NCBI GenBank assembly: GCA_945871455.1
Contig: CAMBXJ010000240.1
Span: 1-6,785, forward strand
Reading direction: 5' to 3'
Source of the DNA: Asaia bogorensis
GTDB lineage: Bacteria > Pseudomonadota > Alphaproteobacteria > Acetobacterales > Acetobacteraceae
Length of the DNA stretch: 6,785 nucleotides
Position 1 is the first letter of the stretch. Each line of letters opens with the position of its first letter. A program made the position numbers and the translations under genes. Shown one piece after another: positions 1 through 6,346 of this stretch. Below the pieces are notes generated by a model. It was not told the origin of the DNA. It did not search any database and saw only the letters and a program-made list of their open reading frames with translations.

Positions 1-23
1 TTGCACGTTTGGGCGGGTGGAAC

Positions 24-32
24 TGCTACTAT
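24..32 (+). promoter_or_regulatory. Possible extended -10 promoter
   Basis: TGC followed by TACTAT (27-32) fits the extended -10 pattern TGnTAnnnT of sigma-70-type promoters. A TTGCAC at 1-6 resembles a -35 box, but its 20-base spacing is too long for a standard pair, so the extended -10 would have to do most of the work. It points toward the oxidoreductase gene. The motif is short and could occur by chance; this is an inference from sequence only. Confidence 0.25.
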
Positions 33-155
33 AGACCGCCCGGACCCAAGACCATGAGAGCGGGGTGGGCGCAACTCGAAACCATGGTCATCGGGTTCTC
101 TATCGCTGTGAACTTGCAGCGAGAGTGAAATGTGAGAATCCGGTAGCCCCCCAAC

Positions 156-188
156 CCCCTCCCGCAAGGGGAGGGGAGAATTTTCTCC
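156..188 (+). repeat. GC-rich hairpin with overlapping second stem-loop
   Basis: CCCCTCCC (156-163) pairs perfectly with GGGAGGGG (169-176) around a five-base loop (GCAAG). A second small hairpin, GGAGAA (175-180) with TTCTCC (183-188), shares two bases with the first, so the two cannot both form completely. C-rich/G-rich palindromes of this look are common as dispersed intergenic elements in GC-rich alphaproteobacteria (recollection, not searched). The TTTT at 181-184 is short and set back from the first stem, so this is a poor candidate for an intrinsic terminator of an upstream gene, though that role is not excluded. Confidence 0.45.
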
Positions 189-274
189 ATCACTCCGACA
201 CAAGAACACGACGCTAACCCTCCCCGTTTGACTTCCAACGCCCCGCTTGGTTCCGTGCATCCGGGGGCGCAGTC

Positions 275-1642
275 ATGACCGCATACGATCTGATCATCAT
301 CGGCGCCGGGCCGGCTGGCATCTCCGCCGCCATTGAGGCAACCGCGCGCGGCCTGTCCACCCTGATCCTGGACGACAATCCCGCCCCCGGTGGCCGCCTG
401 TGGCAGGCGCTGGAACGTCGCGGTGCCGCGGACGCCGCCCTGGACATCGACGACAAAGCCGCGCTCGATACCATCCGTGCCTTCCGCGCCTGTCCGGCCG
501 AGACCCGGTTTCAGGCGGTGGTCTGGGCGATCGAACCCGATGGCACCGTGTATTGGACCCAGGACGGCACCGCCCGATCGGCCACCGGCGCGCGGGTTCT
601 GATCGCGACCGGCACCACCGAGCGGCCAATGCCGATCCCGGGTTGGACTCTGCCGGGCGTGATGACGGTCGGTGCCGCGCAGATCGCGCTCAAGACGGCG
701 GGCCTGGTGCCGGATGGCGCCACCTGGATCGCCGGACAGGGGCCGCTGCTGCTGCTCTACGCGGTGCAGGCCCTGCGCGCTGGCGGCCGGTTCGCCGGTA
801 TCCTGGACCTGTCCGACCGCGCTGCCCGCCTGCGCGCCCTGCCACGCCTGCCGCTCCGCGCCATTGCCGACATCCGCAAGGGCCTGGGCTGGCAACGCGA
901 AATCGCCAGTGCCGGCGTGCCCTGGTTCCGCGCCAGCGCCATCAGCGCCGAGGGCAATGACCGGCTGGAACGGATTTCCTTCACCGCGGCCGGCACGCGC
1001 CGAACGGAAACCGCCGATCTGCTGTTGCTGCATGACGGGGTCACGCCGTCGGTGCAGATCACCAGCGCCTTGGGCTGTCGGCACGAATATATGCCAACCC
1101 AGCGATACTGGCGCCCGGTGGTCGATGCCTGGGGACAGACCAGCGTGGCGAACATGCTGGTCGCGGGCGATGGGGCGGGCATCGCCGGTGGATTGACCGC
1201 TGCCGTTTCCAGCCGGCTCGCCGCCCTGGGTGTGGCTCACGCTTTGGGGCGCATCCCCACCGCCGCCCGCGATGCCGCCGCCGCACCGCTGCGTGCCGCG
1301 CAGCGTCGGCATCTGGCGATCCGGCCATTCCTGGACAAGCTATATGTGCCTCTGCGCCCCGATCTGGACGATGCCACCCTGGTGTGCCGCTGCGAGGAGG
1401 TGACCGCCGGCGACATCCGGTCCGCCGCCGGCAATGGCTGTCTCGGCCTGAACCAACTGAAAGCCTTTACCCGCTGCGGCATGGGTCCCTGCCAGGGCCG
1501 CATGTGCGGCATTACCGCGGCCGAGGTCATGGCCGAAGCCCGTGACGTGCCGGTCGAGGAAATCGAACCGATGCGGACCCGCTTCCCGACGCGTCCGGTT
1601 ACGGTGGGCGAATTGGCGATATTTTCGTCTGCCGAGCAGTAG
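275..1642 (+). CDS. FAD-dependent oxidoreductase subunit with BFD-like [2Fe-2S] domain (HcnB / opine oxidase A type)
   Basis: A 455-residue cytoplasmic flavoprotein subunit. Seen: an N-terminal dinucleotide-binding loop GAGPAG (residues 10-15) with acidic D33/D34 ending the second strand; an ATG motif in IATGTTERPMP (110-120); a second glycine loop AGQGP (153-157); and the FAD-ribityl GD motif in VAGDGAG (296-302). A C-terminal BFD-like [2Fe-2S] site has C371-x-C373 and C401-x4-C406. This order matches the family holding HcnB of hydrogen cyanide synthase, opine (octopine/nopaline) oxidase subunit A and alpha subunits of D-hydroxyproline/proline-type dehydrogenases. Those enzymes oxidise the C-N bond of amino or imino acids and usually work with a small [2Fe-2S] subunit and a DadA-like FAD subunit, neither of which is present here. 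ATG 275 is the only reasonable start: an in-frame stop lies at 215-217, and a weak G-rich stretch (263-267) could serve as ribosome binding site. The transporter genes follow after 82 bp, suggesting the imported solute or its product is the substrate. Family is confident, substrate unknown. Confidence 0.9.
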   Translation: MTAYDLIIIGAGPAGISAAIEATARGLSTLILDDNPAPGGRLWQALERRGAADAALDIDDKAALDTIRAFRACPAETRFQAVVWAIEPDGTVYWTQDGTARSATGARVLIATGTTERPMPIPGWTLPGVMTVGAAQIALKTAGLVPDGATWIAGQGPLLLLYAVQALRAGGRFAGILDLSDRAARLRALPRLPLRAIADIRKGLGWQREIASAGVPWFRASAISAEGNDRLERISFTAAGTRRTETADLLLLHDGVTPSVQITSALGCRHEYMPTQRYWRPVVDAWGQTSVANMLVAGDGAGIAGGLTAAVSSRLAALGVAHALGRIPTAARDAAAAPLRAAQRRHLAIRPFLDKLYVPLRPDLDDATLVCRCEEVTAGDIRSAAGNGCLGLNQLKAFTRCGMGPCQGRMCGITAAEVMAEARDVPVEEIEPMRTRFPTRPVTVGELAIFSSAEQ

Positions 1643-1724
1643 CGCCCCGCATCGGATGATGAGATAAGGCCGCGTTCGAAGCGCCCACGCAGCGGCGCGA
1701 CGCAGGGTTCGGAAAGGGAGCGCA

Positions 1725-2885
1725 ATGACACGCAGTTTGATTCTGTCCCGCCGCCATCTGGTGGCAGGCGCGGCACTCACCACGCTCGCCATGCCCAGCA
1801 TCGTGCGGGCGCAGGCAAAAGATCCGATCAAGCTGGGCACGGCGATGCCGCTGACCGGATCCCAGGCCGGCTATGGCGCCGACTTCATCGTCGGCATGCG
1901 CATGGCGGCGAAGGATGTGAACGACGCGGGCGGCATCGCCGGCCGGCCGGTCGAGATTCTGGCGCTGGACACCCAGGCCGATCCGCAGCTTGGCATCAAC
2001 GCGGTCAATCGCTTCATCGGCGTGGAAAAACTGCCGATGTTCTTCATCGCCTGGTCCGCGGTGGTGAAGGCGGTCGCGCCTGTCGCCAACCGCGAGAAGA
2101 TCCTGGCCATCAACACGGGCGCCAACGCGCCGGAAATCGCGCATCTGGGCGATTACGTCTACACGGCGTTCCCGCTGGCCGATGTCGATATCTCCAAGCT
2201 GGCCCGCTACGCGGCGACCACCCTGGCGAAGAAGCGCGCCGCGGTGCTTTACATCAATAATGACACCGGTATCGACGCCGCGAAGATCTACCGGGACAAT
2301 TTCACCGCCGCCGGCGGTCAGGTCGTCGCGTTCGAGGCGTATGATCCGAAAGCCACCGAATTCACCGGCATGCTGCTGAAGACCCGTGCGGCGAACCCCG
2401 ACATGGTGCATGTGCACGGCCTGCTGACCGACGTGCCGCAGGTCATTGCGCAGATGCGGCAGTTGGGCATGACGCAGCGGATCAGCACCTACTCGGTTGC
2501 CTATAATCCCAAGATCATCGAACAGCTTGGTGCCGCCGCCGAGGGTCTGATCGTGACCTCGCTGGCACCTGGTGTGGACGAAAACCCGAAGGTCGCGCCG
2601 TTCATCGAGCGTTGGAAGAAGGAAATCGGCCGAGCGCCAAATGGTCTTCCGTATATCCAGTATCAGTATGACATGGTGCTGCTGGCCAAGGCGATGTACG
2701 AGTATTTGGACAAGGCAGGCAAGCCGGCGACGGGCGATACCATGGTCGAGGCGTTGACGAAGGTGAAGGAATTCGACCTGCCGATGACCGGCAAGCTGGT
2801 GATCGACGGACATCGCGTCGACAAGCCCGTCTATCTGCTGACGGTGGAAAAGGGCAAATTCGTTCCGCTCACCACCCTGACCTGA
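1725..2885 (+). CDS. ABC transporter substrate-binding protein, branched-chain amino acid (HAAT) family
   Basis: A 386-residue periplasmic binding protein of the LivJ/LivK type (Peripla_BP_6 fold). The N-terminus is a twin-arginine signal: SRRHLV (residues 8-13), a hydrophobic stretch to about residue 27, and a likely cleavage site after AQA (29-31). The mature start, KDPIKLGTAMPLTGSQAGYG, and the following segment AAKDVNDAGGIAGRPVEI (61-78) are typical of the first lobe of this family. Length is normal and no break is visible. A good ribosome binding site, AAGGGAG (1714-1720), precedes ATG 1725. Tat export implies the protein folds before leaving the cytoplasm. It is the first gene of the transporter set and sits directly before the permease. 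Liv-type proteins bind leucine-like amino acids, but homologues bind amides, urea, aromatic acids and other solutes, so the ligand is unassigned. The 82-bp gap upstream contains only a weak 5-bp stem (1681-1685 with 1694-1698) and no clear promoter. Confidence 0.95.
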   Translation: MTRSLILSRRHLVAGAALTTLAMPSIVRAQAKDPIKLGTAMPLTGSQAGYGADFIVGMRMAAKDVNDAGGIAGRPVEILALDTQADPQLGINAVNRFIGVEKLPMFFIAWSAVVKAVAPVANREKILAINTGANAPEIAHLGDYVYTAFPLADVDISKLARYAATTLAKKRAAVLYINNDTGIDAAKIYRDNFTAAGGQVVAFEAYDPKATEFTGMLLKTRAANPDMVHVHGLLTDVPQVIAQMRQLGMTQRISTYSVAYNPKIIEQLGAAAEGLIVTSLAPGVDENPKVAPFIERWKKEIGRAPNGLPYIQYQYDMVLLAKAMYEYLDKAGKPATGDTMVEALTKVKEFDLPMTGKLVIDGHRVDKPVYLLTVEKGKFVPLTTLT

Positions 2886-2895
2886 GTCATACCGC

Positions 2896-3795
2896 GTGTA
2901 CGATCCCGTTATCCTGGCCCAGATATTCTGGACGGGCCTGGCAACCGCCGCGCCGCACGTCCTGATCACGGTGGGTTTCGCGCTGACCCTGAAAGTGACC
3001 GGCCTGTGGAATTTCGCCCAGGCCGGCTTCATGGCGATTGCGTTCTACACGATGTACTTCGCGCTGAACGCGCTGGGCCTGCCGATCTTCGTCGCGGTCC
3101 TGCTGGCTGTCGGCACCACGGTCGTGGCGTCGCTCGCGACCGAGGTTTACGGCCTGCAGGTGTTGCGTGAACGACAGTCGGGCAACCTGATGTTCTTCAT
3201 CTTCACCCTGATCCTGTCTCAGTTCATCATGTATGTGATCACGCTGATCTTCGGCACCGAGCCGCAGACCTTGTTCAAGAGCATCCTCTCGCCGGTTCAG
3301 ATCATTGGTGGGGTGGCTGTCAGCAACTGGGACATTCTGGGTGTCGGCCTGATGATCGCCGGCACGGGTCTGCTGTGGCTGTTCATGGCCTTTACCAAGG
3401 AAGGCCAGTTCCTGACGGCGGTGTCGGACAATGCGAAGCTGGCCGAACTGTATGGGATCAGCGCGCGCCGGTCGTATCGGGTGACGGCGGTGATCGCGTC
3501 GCTGTTCATCGTTGCGTCGATGTATCTGGTGGGATCGCATGGCGGCGTGGTGCCGAACTCGCCGCTGGAACTGATCCTGGGCGCGGTGCTGGGCACGTTG
3601 CTGGGCGGCATCGGGCGGGTGTTCGCGGCGGCGGCGGCGTCGATCTTCCTGGCGCTGATCCAGAGTTTCAGCATCCTGGTGCTGGCGTCCCGGTGGCAGA
3701 ACCTGCTGCTGTACGGGTTTCTGTTCATCGCCATCGTGGTGTTCCCGCGCGGCGTTCGCCTGCCGAAATTCCGCTTCGCTCTGGCCGGCCGGTAG
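2896..3795 (+). CDS. livH: Branched-chain amino acid-type ABC transporter permease LivH
   Basis: A 299-residue polytopic inner-membrane protein with roughly eight or nine hydrophobic segments (for example about residues 12-32, 62-82, 98-120, 145-166, 195-215, 244-264 and 268-285). It forms one half of the Liv transport channel. The cytoplasmic coupling loop that docks on the ATPase is visible as EGQFLTAVSDNAKLAELYGI (169-188). The segment LWNFAQAGFMAIAFY (37-51) corresponds to the conserved N-terminal signature, here with FAQAG in place of the more usual LAHG. The start is GTG 2896, ten bases after the binding protein stop. No ATG is available between the in-frame stop at 2878-2880 and Met46, which would lose the first membrane segment. 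No clear Shine-Dalgarno sequence is present, so translation probably depends on coupling to the upstream gene. A GCG run encodes five alanines (245-249) in a membrane segment. Confidence 0.93.
   Translation: MYDPVILAQIFWTGLATAAPHVLITVGFALTLKVTGLWNFAQAGFMAIAFYTMYFALNALGLPIFVAVLLAVGTTVVASLATEVYGLQVLRERQSGNLMFFIFTLILSQFIMYVITLIFGTEPQTLFKSILSPVQIIGGVAVSNWDILGVGLMIAGTGLLWLFMAFTKEGQFLTAVSDNAKLAELYGISARRSYRVTAVIASLFIVASMYLVGSHGGVVPNSPLELILGAVLGTLLGGIGRVFAAAAASIFLALIQSFSILVLASRWQNLLLYGFLFIAIVVFPRGVRLPKFRFALAGR
3625..3639 (+). repeat. (GCG)5 trinucleotide run in livH
   Basis: Five consecutive GCG codons encode Ala245-Ala249 inside a membrane segment of LivH. Length change by slippage would stay in frame. 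At five units it may simply reflect strong GC codon bias. Confidence 0.5.
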
Positions 3796-3815
3796 GTGAT
3801 GCGCAACAGTAATCG

Positions 3816-3827
3816 CGCCAATTGGCG
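3816..3827. repeat. Perfect 12-bp palindrome downstream of livH
   Basis: CGCCAATTGGCG is a perfect 12-bp palindrome starting 21 bases after the livH stop, just upstream of the paired repeats. It could be a protein-binding site or the outer edge of the dispersed element at 3845-3930. Nothing in the sequence decides between these, and chance is possible. Confidence 0.35.
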
Positions 3828-3844
3828 GAAGCTCGGCCAACCCC

Positions 3845-3930
3845 GTCATGGTGGGCGCAGGCCCACCATCCACGACTTCGTCGCGCGCGACACCGCAAGT
3901 CGTGGATGGCGGGTCTACACCCGCCATGAC
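3845..3930. repeat. Inverted pair of dispersed palindromic repeats between livH and livM
   Basis: Two 34-base arms (3845-3878 and 3897-3930) are inverted copies of each other, matching at 29 of 34 positions, around an 18-base spacer. Each arm also contains its own hairpin: ATGGTGGGC/GCCCACCAT (3848-3856 with 3861-3869, loop GCAG) and ATGGCGGGT/ACCCGCCAT (3906-3914 with 3919-3927, loop CTAC). Compared with each other, the two hairpins differ at two stem pairs (T-A versus C-G, and C-G versus T-A), and both changes keep pairing. That is compensatory evidence that the fold matters. The spacer includes a perfect palindrome GTCGCGCGCGAC (3880-3891). The motif resembles the ATGGCGGG...CCCGCCATCCACGAC class of dispersed palindromes known from many alphaproteobacterial genomes (recollection, not searched). 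Read in protein frames it gives the familiar spurious peptides GPPSTT or RPTIHDF. Lying in an otherwise compact operon, it could stabilise the upstream message or alter livM expression. Confidence 0.8.
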
Positions 3931-3985
3931 GCGGATGGGGCCGTGCGGAATGCAACGCGCTTCGCTTGTCCTTGCGCGTCCCTTT

Positions 3986-3992
3986 AGGAAAA
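3986..3992 (+). promoter_or_regulatory. Ribosome binding site deciding the livM start
   Basis: AGGAAAA lies five bases before ATG 3998 and matches the anti-Shine-Dalgarno sequence. It supports starting LivM at 3998. The in-frame ATG at 3848 falls inside the palindromic repeat and would add 50 residues of repeat-derived, non-membrane sequence. Confidence 0.7.
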
Positions 3993-3997
3993 CGCGG

Positions 3998-4882
3998 ATG
4001 GAATATCTTGCCACCGTCACGATCCTGATCGCGATCTATGTGATCCTGGCGGCCAGCTACAATCTGGTGATCGGCTATGGCGGATTGGCCACCGTCGCGC
4101 ATCCGATCTTCTTCGCCATCGGTGCGTATGTGACCGGATTGCTGGCGATCCATGTCGGACTGCCGCCGATCGTCTGTGTCATCCTCGGCGCCGTCGCGGC
4201 CATGGTCGCGTCGGTTCTGCTGGCGGCATCGTCGTTGCGCGTTTCGGGCGACTATCTGCTGATCGCCAGCCTGGGCTTCCAGTTGGGCCTGCTGCAATTG
4301 ATCCGGAATCTGGAGATCACCGGTGGCCCCGGGGGCCTGAGCAACATCCCCAGCACCATCGTGGGCCCCGCGCGCACCCCGGCGTTTCTGGCAATCACCA
4401 TCGGTCTGGCGGTCGTGTCGGTGCTGGCGATCCGCGCCATTGTCCGCGGCCCCTATGGACGCGCCATCACCGCCATGCGTGACGAGGAACTGGCGTTTAC
4501 CGCGCTGGGCCGCAACGCGATGTCGATGAAGATCGTGATCTTCGCGGTCGGTTGCGGCGTTGCCGGCATGGCGGGCGGCATCTATGCGTATTACTTCCAG
4601 TATGTCAGCCCCGAACAGTTCGAGGTTCTGCAATCCGCCCAGATCCTGACGATGGTGGTGCTGGGCGGCATGGCGACCGCCTATGGTCCGGTGGTGGGTG
4701 CGGTTCTGCTGCTGGCGATTCCTCAGGCGATCACCTTCCTGGATCTGCCGCAGAACATCATGGCGCCCTTGCAGGGTATCATCTTCACCGTTCTCGTCCT
4801 GCTGTTCCTGTTCCTGCGCCCTACCGGGATCATGGGCGATTCCGACAATAAGCCCCGTACCCGCGGGAGCGAGGCGGCATGA
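3998..4882 (+). CDS. livM: Branched-chain amino acid-type ABC transporter permease LivM
   Basis: The second channel subunit of the importer, 294 residues with a hydrophobic profile from the first residues onward. Visible family features: YNLVIGYGGLATVAHPIFFA (21-40), the LivM-type N-terminal signature; TGGPGGLSNIP (108-118), the conserved TGGxxGL segment; the ATPase coupling loop GRAITAMRDEELAFTALG (154-171); and the C-terminal LRPTGIMG (273-280). It pairs with LivH to form the membrane path and contacts LivG/LivF through the coupling loop. The start at ATG 3998 is chosen because AGGAAAA precedes it and the membrane protein begins immediately (MEYLATVTILIAIYVILAAS). The frame is open back to the ATG at 3848, but that extension is translated from the palindromic repeat. 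The gene ends overlapping livG by four bases (ATGA), so the two are translationally coupled. The 202-bp gap to livH is the only loose joint in the transporter operon. Confidence 0.94.
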   Translation: MEYLATVTILIAIYVILAASYNLVIGYGGLATVAHPIFFAIGAYVTGLLAIHVGLPPIVCVILGAVAAMVASVLLAASSLRVSGDYLLIASLGFQLGLLQLIRNLEITGGPGGLSNIPSTIVGPARTPAFLAITIGLAVVSVLAIRAIVRGPYGRAITAMRDEELAFTALGRNAMSMKIVIFAVGCGVAGMAGGIYAYYFQYVSPEQFEVLQSAQILTMVVLGGMATAYGPVVGAVLLLAIPQAITFLDLPQNIMAPLQGIIFTVLVLLFLFLRPTGIMGDSDNKPRTRGSEAA

Positions 4883-5637
4883 CCCAGGTTCTGCGCACCG
4901 TCGATCTGAACAAGCGGTTCGGCGGCATCGTCGTATCCGACAACGTCAACATCTCGATCGACCGAGGCGAGATCCTGGGTCTGATCGGCCCGAACGGCGC
5001 CGGCAAGACGTCGCTGTTCAACCTGATTTCCGGCGTGCTGCGACCAGATTCGGGATCGATCTTTCTGAACGGGCAGGCGGTGGATTCCAGCCCATTATAC
5101 AAGCGCGCGCGGATGGGCATCGCCCGGACGTGGCAGAACATGCTGCTGTTTCGCACCATGACGGTGATCGAGAACCTGCTGATCGCGCCGCGGGAATATC
5201 CCGGTGAGTCGATCTTGCGGATCTCCTTCGGCCTGGGCGGCGTGCGGTCCGCCGAACGTCTGGCACGGGAACGGGCGTTGGGCATCCTGGATCGGATGGG
5301 TCTGGCCGACACCGCGGACAGCATGGTGACCGACCTGCCCTTCGGCCAGCAGAAGCTGATCGGCCTCGCGCGCACCCTGATGAATGACGGTCCGCTGCTG
5401 CTGCTGGACGAACCGATGGCCGGCGTCGAGGGTGCCGCCTATGAAACCATGCAGGCCGTCGTGCGCCAGGAAGCGGCATCAGGCCGAGCGGTGTGTGTGG
5501 TGGAGCATAACGTGTCGTTCATCCGGGATCTGTGCTCGCGCGCCGTGTTCATGGCGAACGGGAAAATCCTGCAGGATGGCACGGTGGAAGAGTTGATCGC
5601 CAGCAAGGCGCTCACCGAACTCTATTTCGGGGTCTGA
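4879..5637 (+). CDS. livG: Branched-chain amino acid-type ABC transporter ATP-binding protein LivG
   Basis: A 252-residue cytoplasmic ATPase. Motifs in order: Walker A GPNGAGKTS (37-45), Q-loop Gln86 in ARTWQNMLLF (82-91), ABC signature as LPFGQQK (153-159), Walker B LLLLDEP (173-179) and switch His210 in VVEHN. The signature differs from canonical LSGGQ, but LivG proteins commonly have L-x-Y/F-GQQ, so it is not a sign of inactivity. The segment MGIARTWQNM is typical of LivG, and all residues needed for ATP hydrolysis are present. It forms a heterodimer with LivF that drives transport through LivHM. ATG 4879 overlaps the livM stop by four bases and is preceded by GAGG (4871-4874). The stop is followed four bases later by the livF start. 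The extended loop around residues 107-128 is ordinary for this family. Confidence 0.95.
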   Translation: MTQVLRTVDLNKRFGGIVVSDNVNISIDRGEILGLIGPNGAGKTSLFNLISGVLRPDSGSIFLNGQAVDSSPLYKRARMGIARTWQNMLLFRTMTVIENLLIAPREYPGESILRISFGLGGVRSAERLARERALGILDRMGLADTADSMVTDLPFGQQKLIGLARTLMNDGPLLLLDEPMAGVEGAAYETMQAVVRQEAASGRAVCVVEHNVSFIRDLCSRAVFMANGKILQDGTVEELIASKALTELYFGV

Positions 5638-5641
5638 CCCA

Positions 5642-6325
5642 GTGCTGCGCTATTCCAATGTCTCGGCTGGTTACGGTGGCGTTCCGGTCCTGAAGGATGT
5701 CGGGTTCGAGGTCGCGGAAGGCGAATCGGTCGCCATTTTCGGCCATAACGGCGCCGGCAAGACGACGATGATGCGGTGCGCGGTGGGGGACGTGTCGGAG
5801 ATGACCGGCAGCGTGTCCTATCGCGATACGGCGATCGTTCCGGGCCAGGTGTTCATGAATGTGCGGCGCGGGATCGGGTTCGTGCCGCAGGGGCACAACG
5901 TGTTCCGGGAATTGTCGGTGCGCCAGAATCTGGCGATTTCCGGGCTGAACCACCCGGACGCGAAAATCGAGGATATCTACAAGCTGTTCCCGATCCTGCG
6001 GGAACGCGGCGGGCAGTTGGCGGGGTCCTTGAGCGGCGGCCAGCAGCAGATTCTTGCGCTCGGCATGGCGCTGATGACTCAGCCCAGCATTTTGCTGCTG
6101 GATGAGCCTTCGACGGGACTGGCGCCGATTATTGTTCGGGATGTCATGAGCAGCCTGACCAAGATCAACAAGGAAACCGGCACGACGGTGGTGATCGTCG
6201 AACAAAATCTGCCGGCGACGTTGAAGATCGTCACGCGGGCCTTGGTGCTGAAATCCGGGCGGCTGGTGTTCGACGGGCCGAGCAAGGAGCTGGAGCGGAA
6301 AGAGGACCTCTGGGCCTGGTTCTGA
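5642..6325 (+). CDS. livF: Branched-chain amino acid-type ABC transporter ATP-binding protein LivF
   Basis: A 227-residue ATPase, the partner of LivG. Motifs: Walker A GHNGAGKTT (34-42), Q-loop Gln83 in GFVPQGHNVF (79-88), signature LSGGQQQ (130-136), Walker B LLLDEP (151-156), and VEQN (187-190). In VEQN, a glutamine takes the place of the switch histidine, as is usual in LivF proteins. His35 in Walker A, where proline is commoner, and VPQGHNVF instead of the frequent VPEGRxVF suggest a divergent branch of the family; neither change removes a catalytic residue. The start is GTG 5642, four bases after the livG stop. The next in-frame Met (43) would delete Walker A, so the GTG is needed. Only a weak G-run (5628-5632) precedes it, consistent with translational coupling. 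It is the last gene of the operon. No intrinsic terminator follows: the minus-strand repeat array begins 22 bases after the stop. Confidence 0.94.
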   Translation: MLRYSNVSAGYGGVPVLKDVGFEVAEGESVAIFGHNGAGKTTMMRCAVGDVSEMTGSVSYRDTAIVPGQVFMNVRRGIGFVPQGHNVFRELSVRQNLAISGLNHPDAKIEDIYKLFPILRERGGQLAGSLSGGQQQILALGMALMTQPSILLLDEPSTGLAPIIVRDVMSSLTKINKETGTTVVIVEQNLPATLKIVTRALVLKSGRLVFDGPSKELERKEDLWAWF

Positions 6326-6346
6326 TGGGGCTTGGTTTCCGGCGTC

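Larger units (their letters stand above)
1..274. other. Leader/intergenic region without a convincing gene
   Basis: No reading frame here looks like a protein. The long minus-strand frame that runs through it is the antisense shadow of the oxidoreductase gene. The + strand frame from base 1 closes at 55-57 and is too short to judge as the tail of an upstream gene. Visible structure: a possible extended -10 promoter (24-32); an inverted repeat GACCATG (50-56) with CATGGTC (83-89); a hairpin with stem TCGCTG (103-108) and CAGCGA (117-122); and the GC-rich hairpins at 156-188. If transcription starts near position 40, the oxidoreductase mRNA would have a structured leader of about 235 nt. No tRNA or known riboswitch is recognised. 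Confidence 0.5.

Noticed and set aside
156..188. Rho-independent terminator of an upstream gene
   Set aside because: The stem is strong, but the T-run is only four bases, set back from the stem and itself part of another hairpin. Not supported enough to call.
29..1312. Long minus-strand open frame (427 residues)
   Set aside because: Antisense to the oxidoreductase gene, Gly/Arg/Gln-rich with no domain, and its end is noncoding leader. The + strand protein has clear FAD and [2Fe-2S] motifs.
1599..3032. Long minus-strand open frame (477 residues)
   Set aside because: Antisense to the binding protein gene, with His/Arg/Gln-rich low-complexity composition typical of GC-rich shadows.
3845..3930. 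CRISPR-like or insertion sequence end
   Set aside because: There are only two inverted units, with no regular spacers, no transposase and no target duplication visible. A dispersed palindromic repeat fits better.
3796..3987. 63-residue + strand frame between livH and livM
   Set aside because: It is translated from the palindromic repeat (RPTIHDF-type peptide) and has no ribosome binding site or protein-like features.
2887..4633. Overlapping minus-strand frames of 377 and 302 residues
   Set aside because: They run antisense to livH and livM and through the palindromic repeat. Composition is Arg/Gln/Asp/His-rich without motifs.
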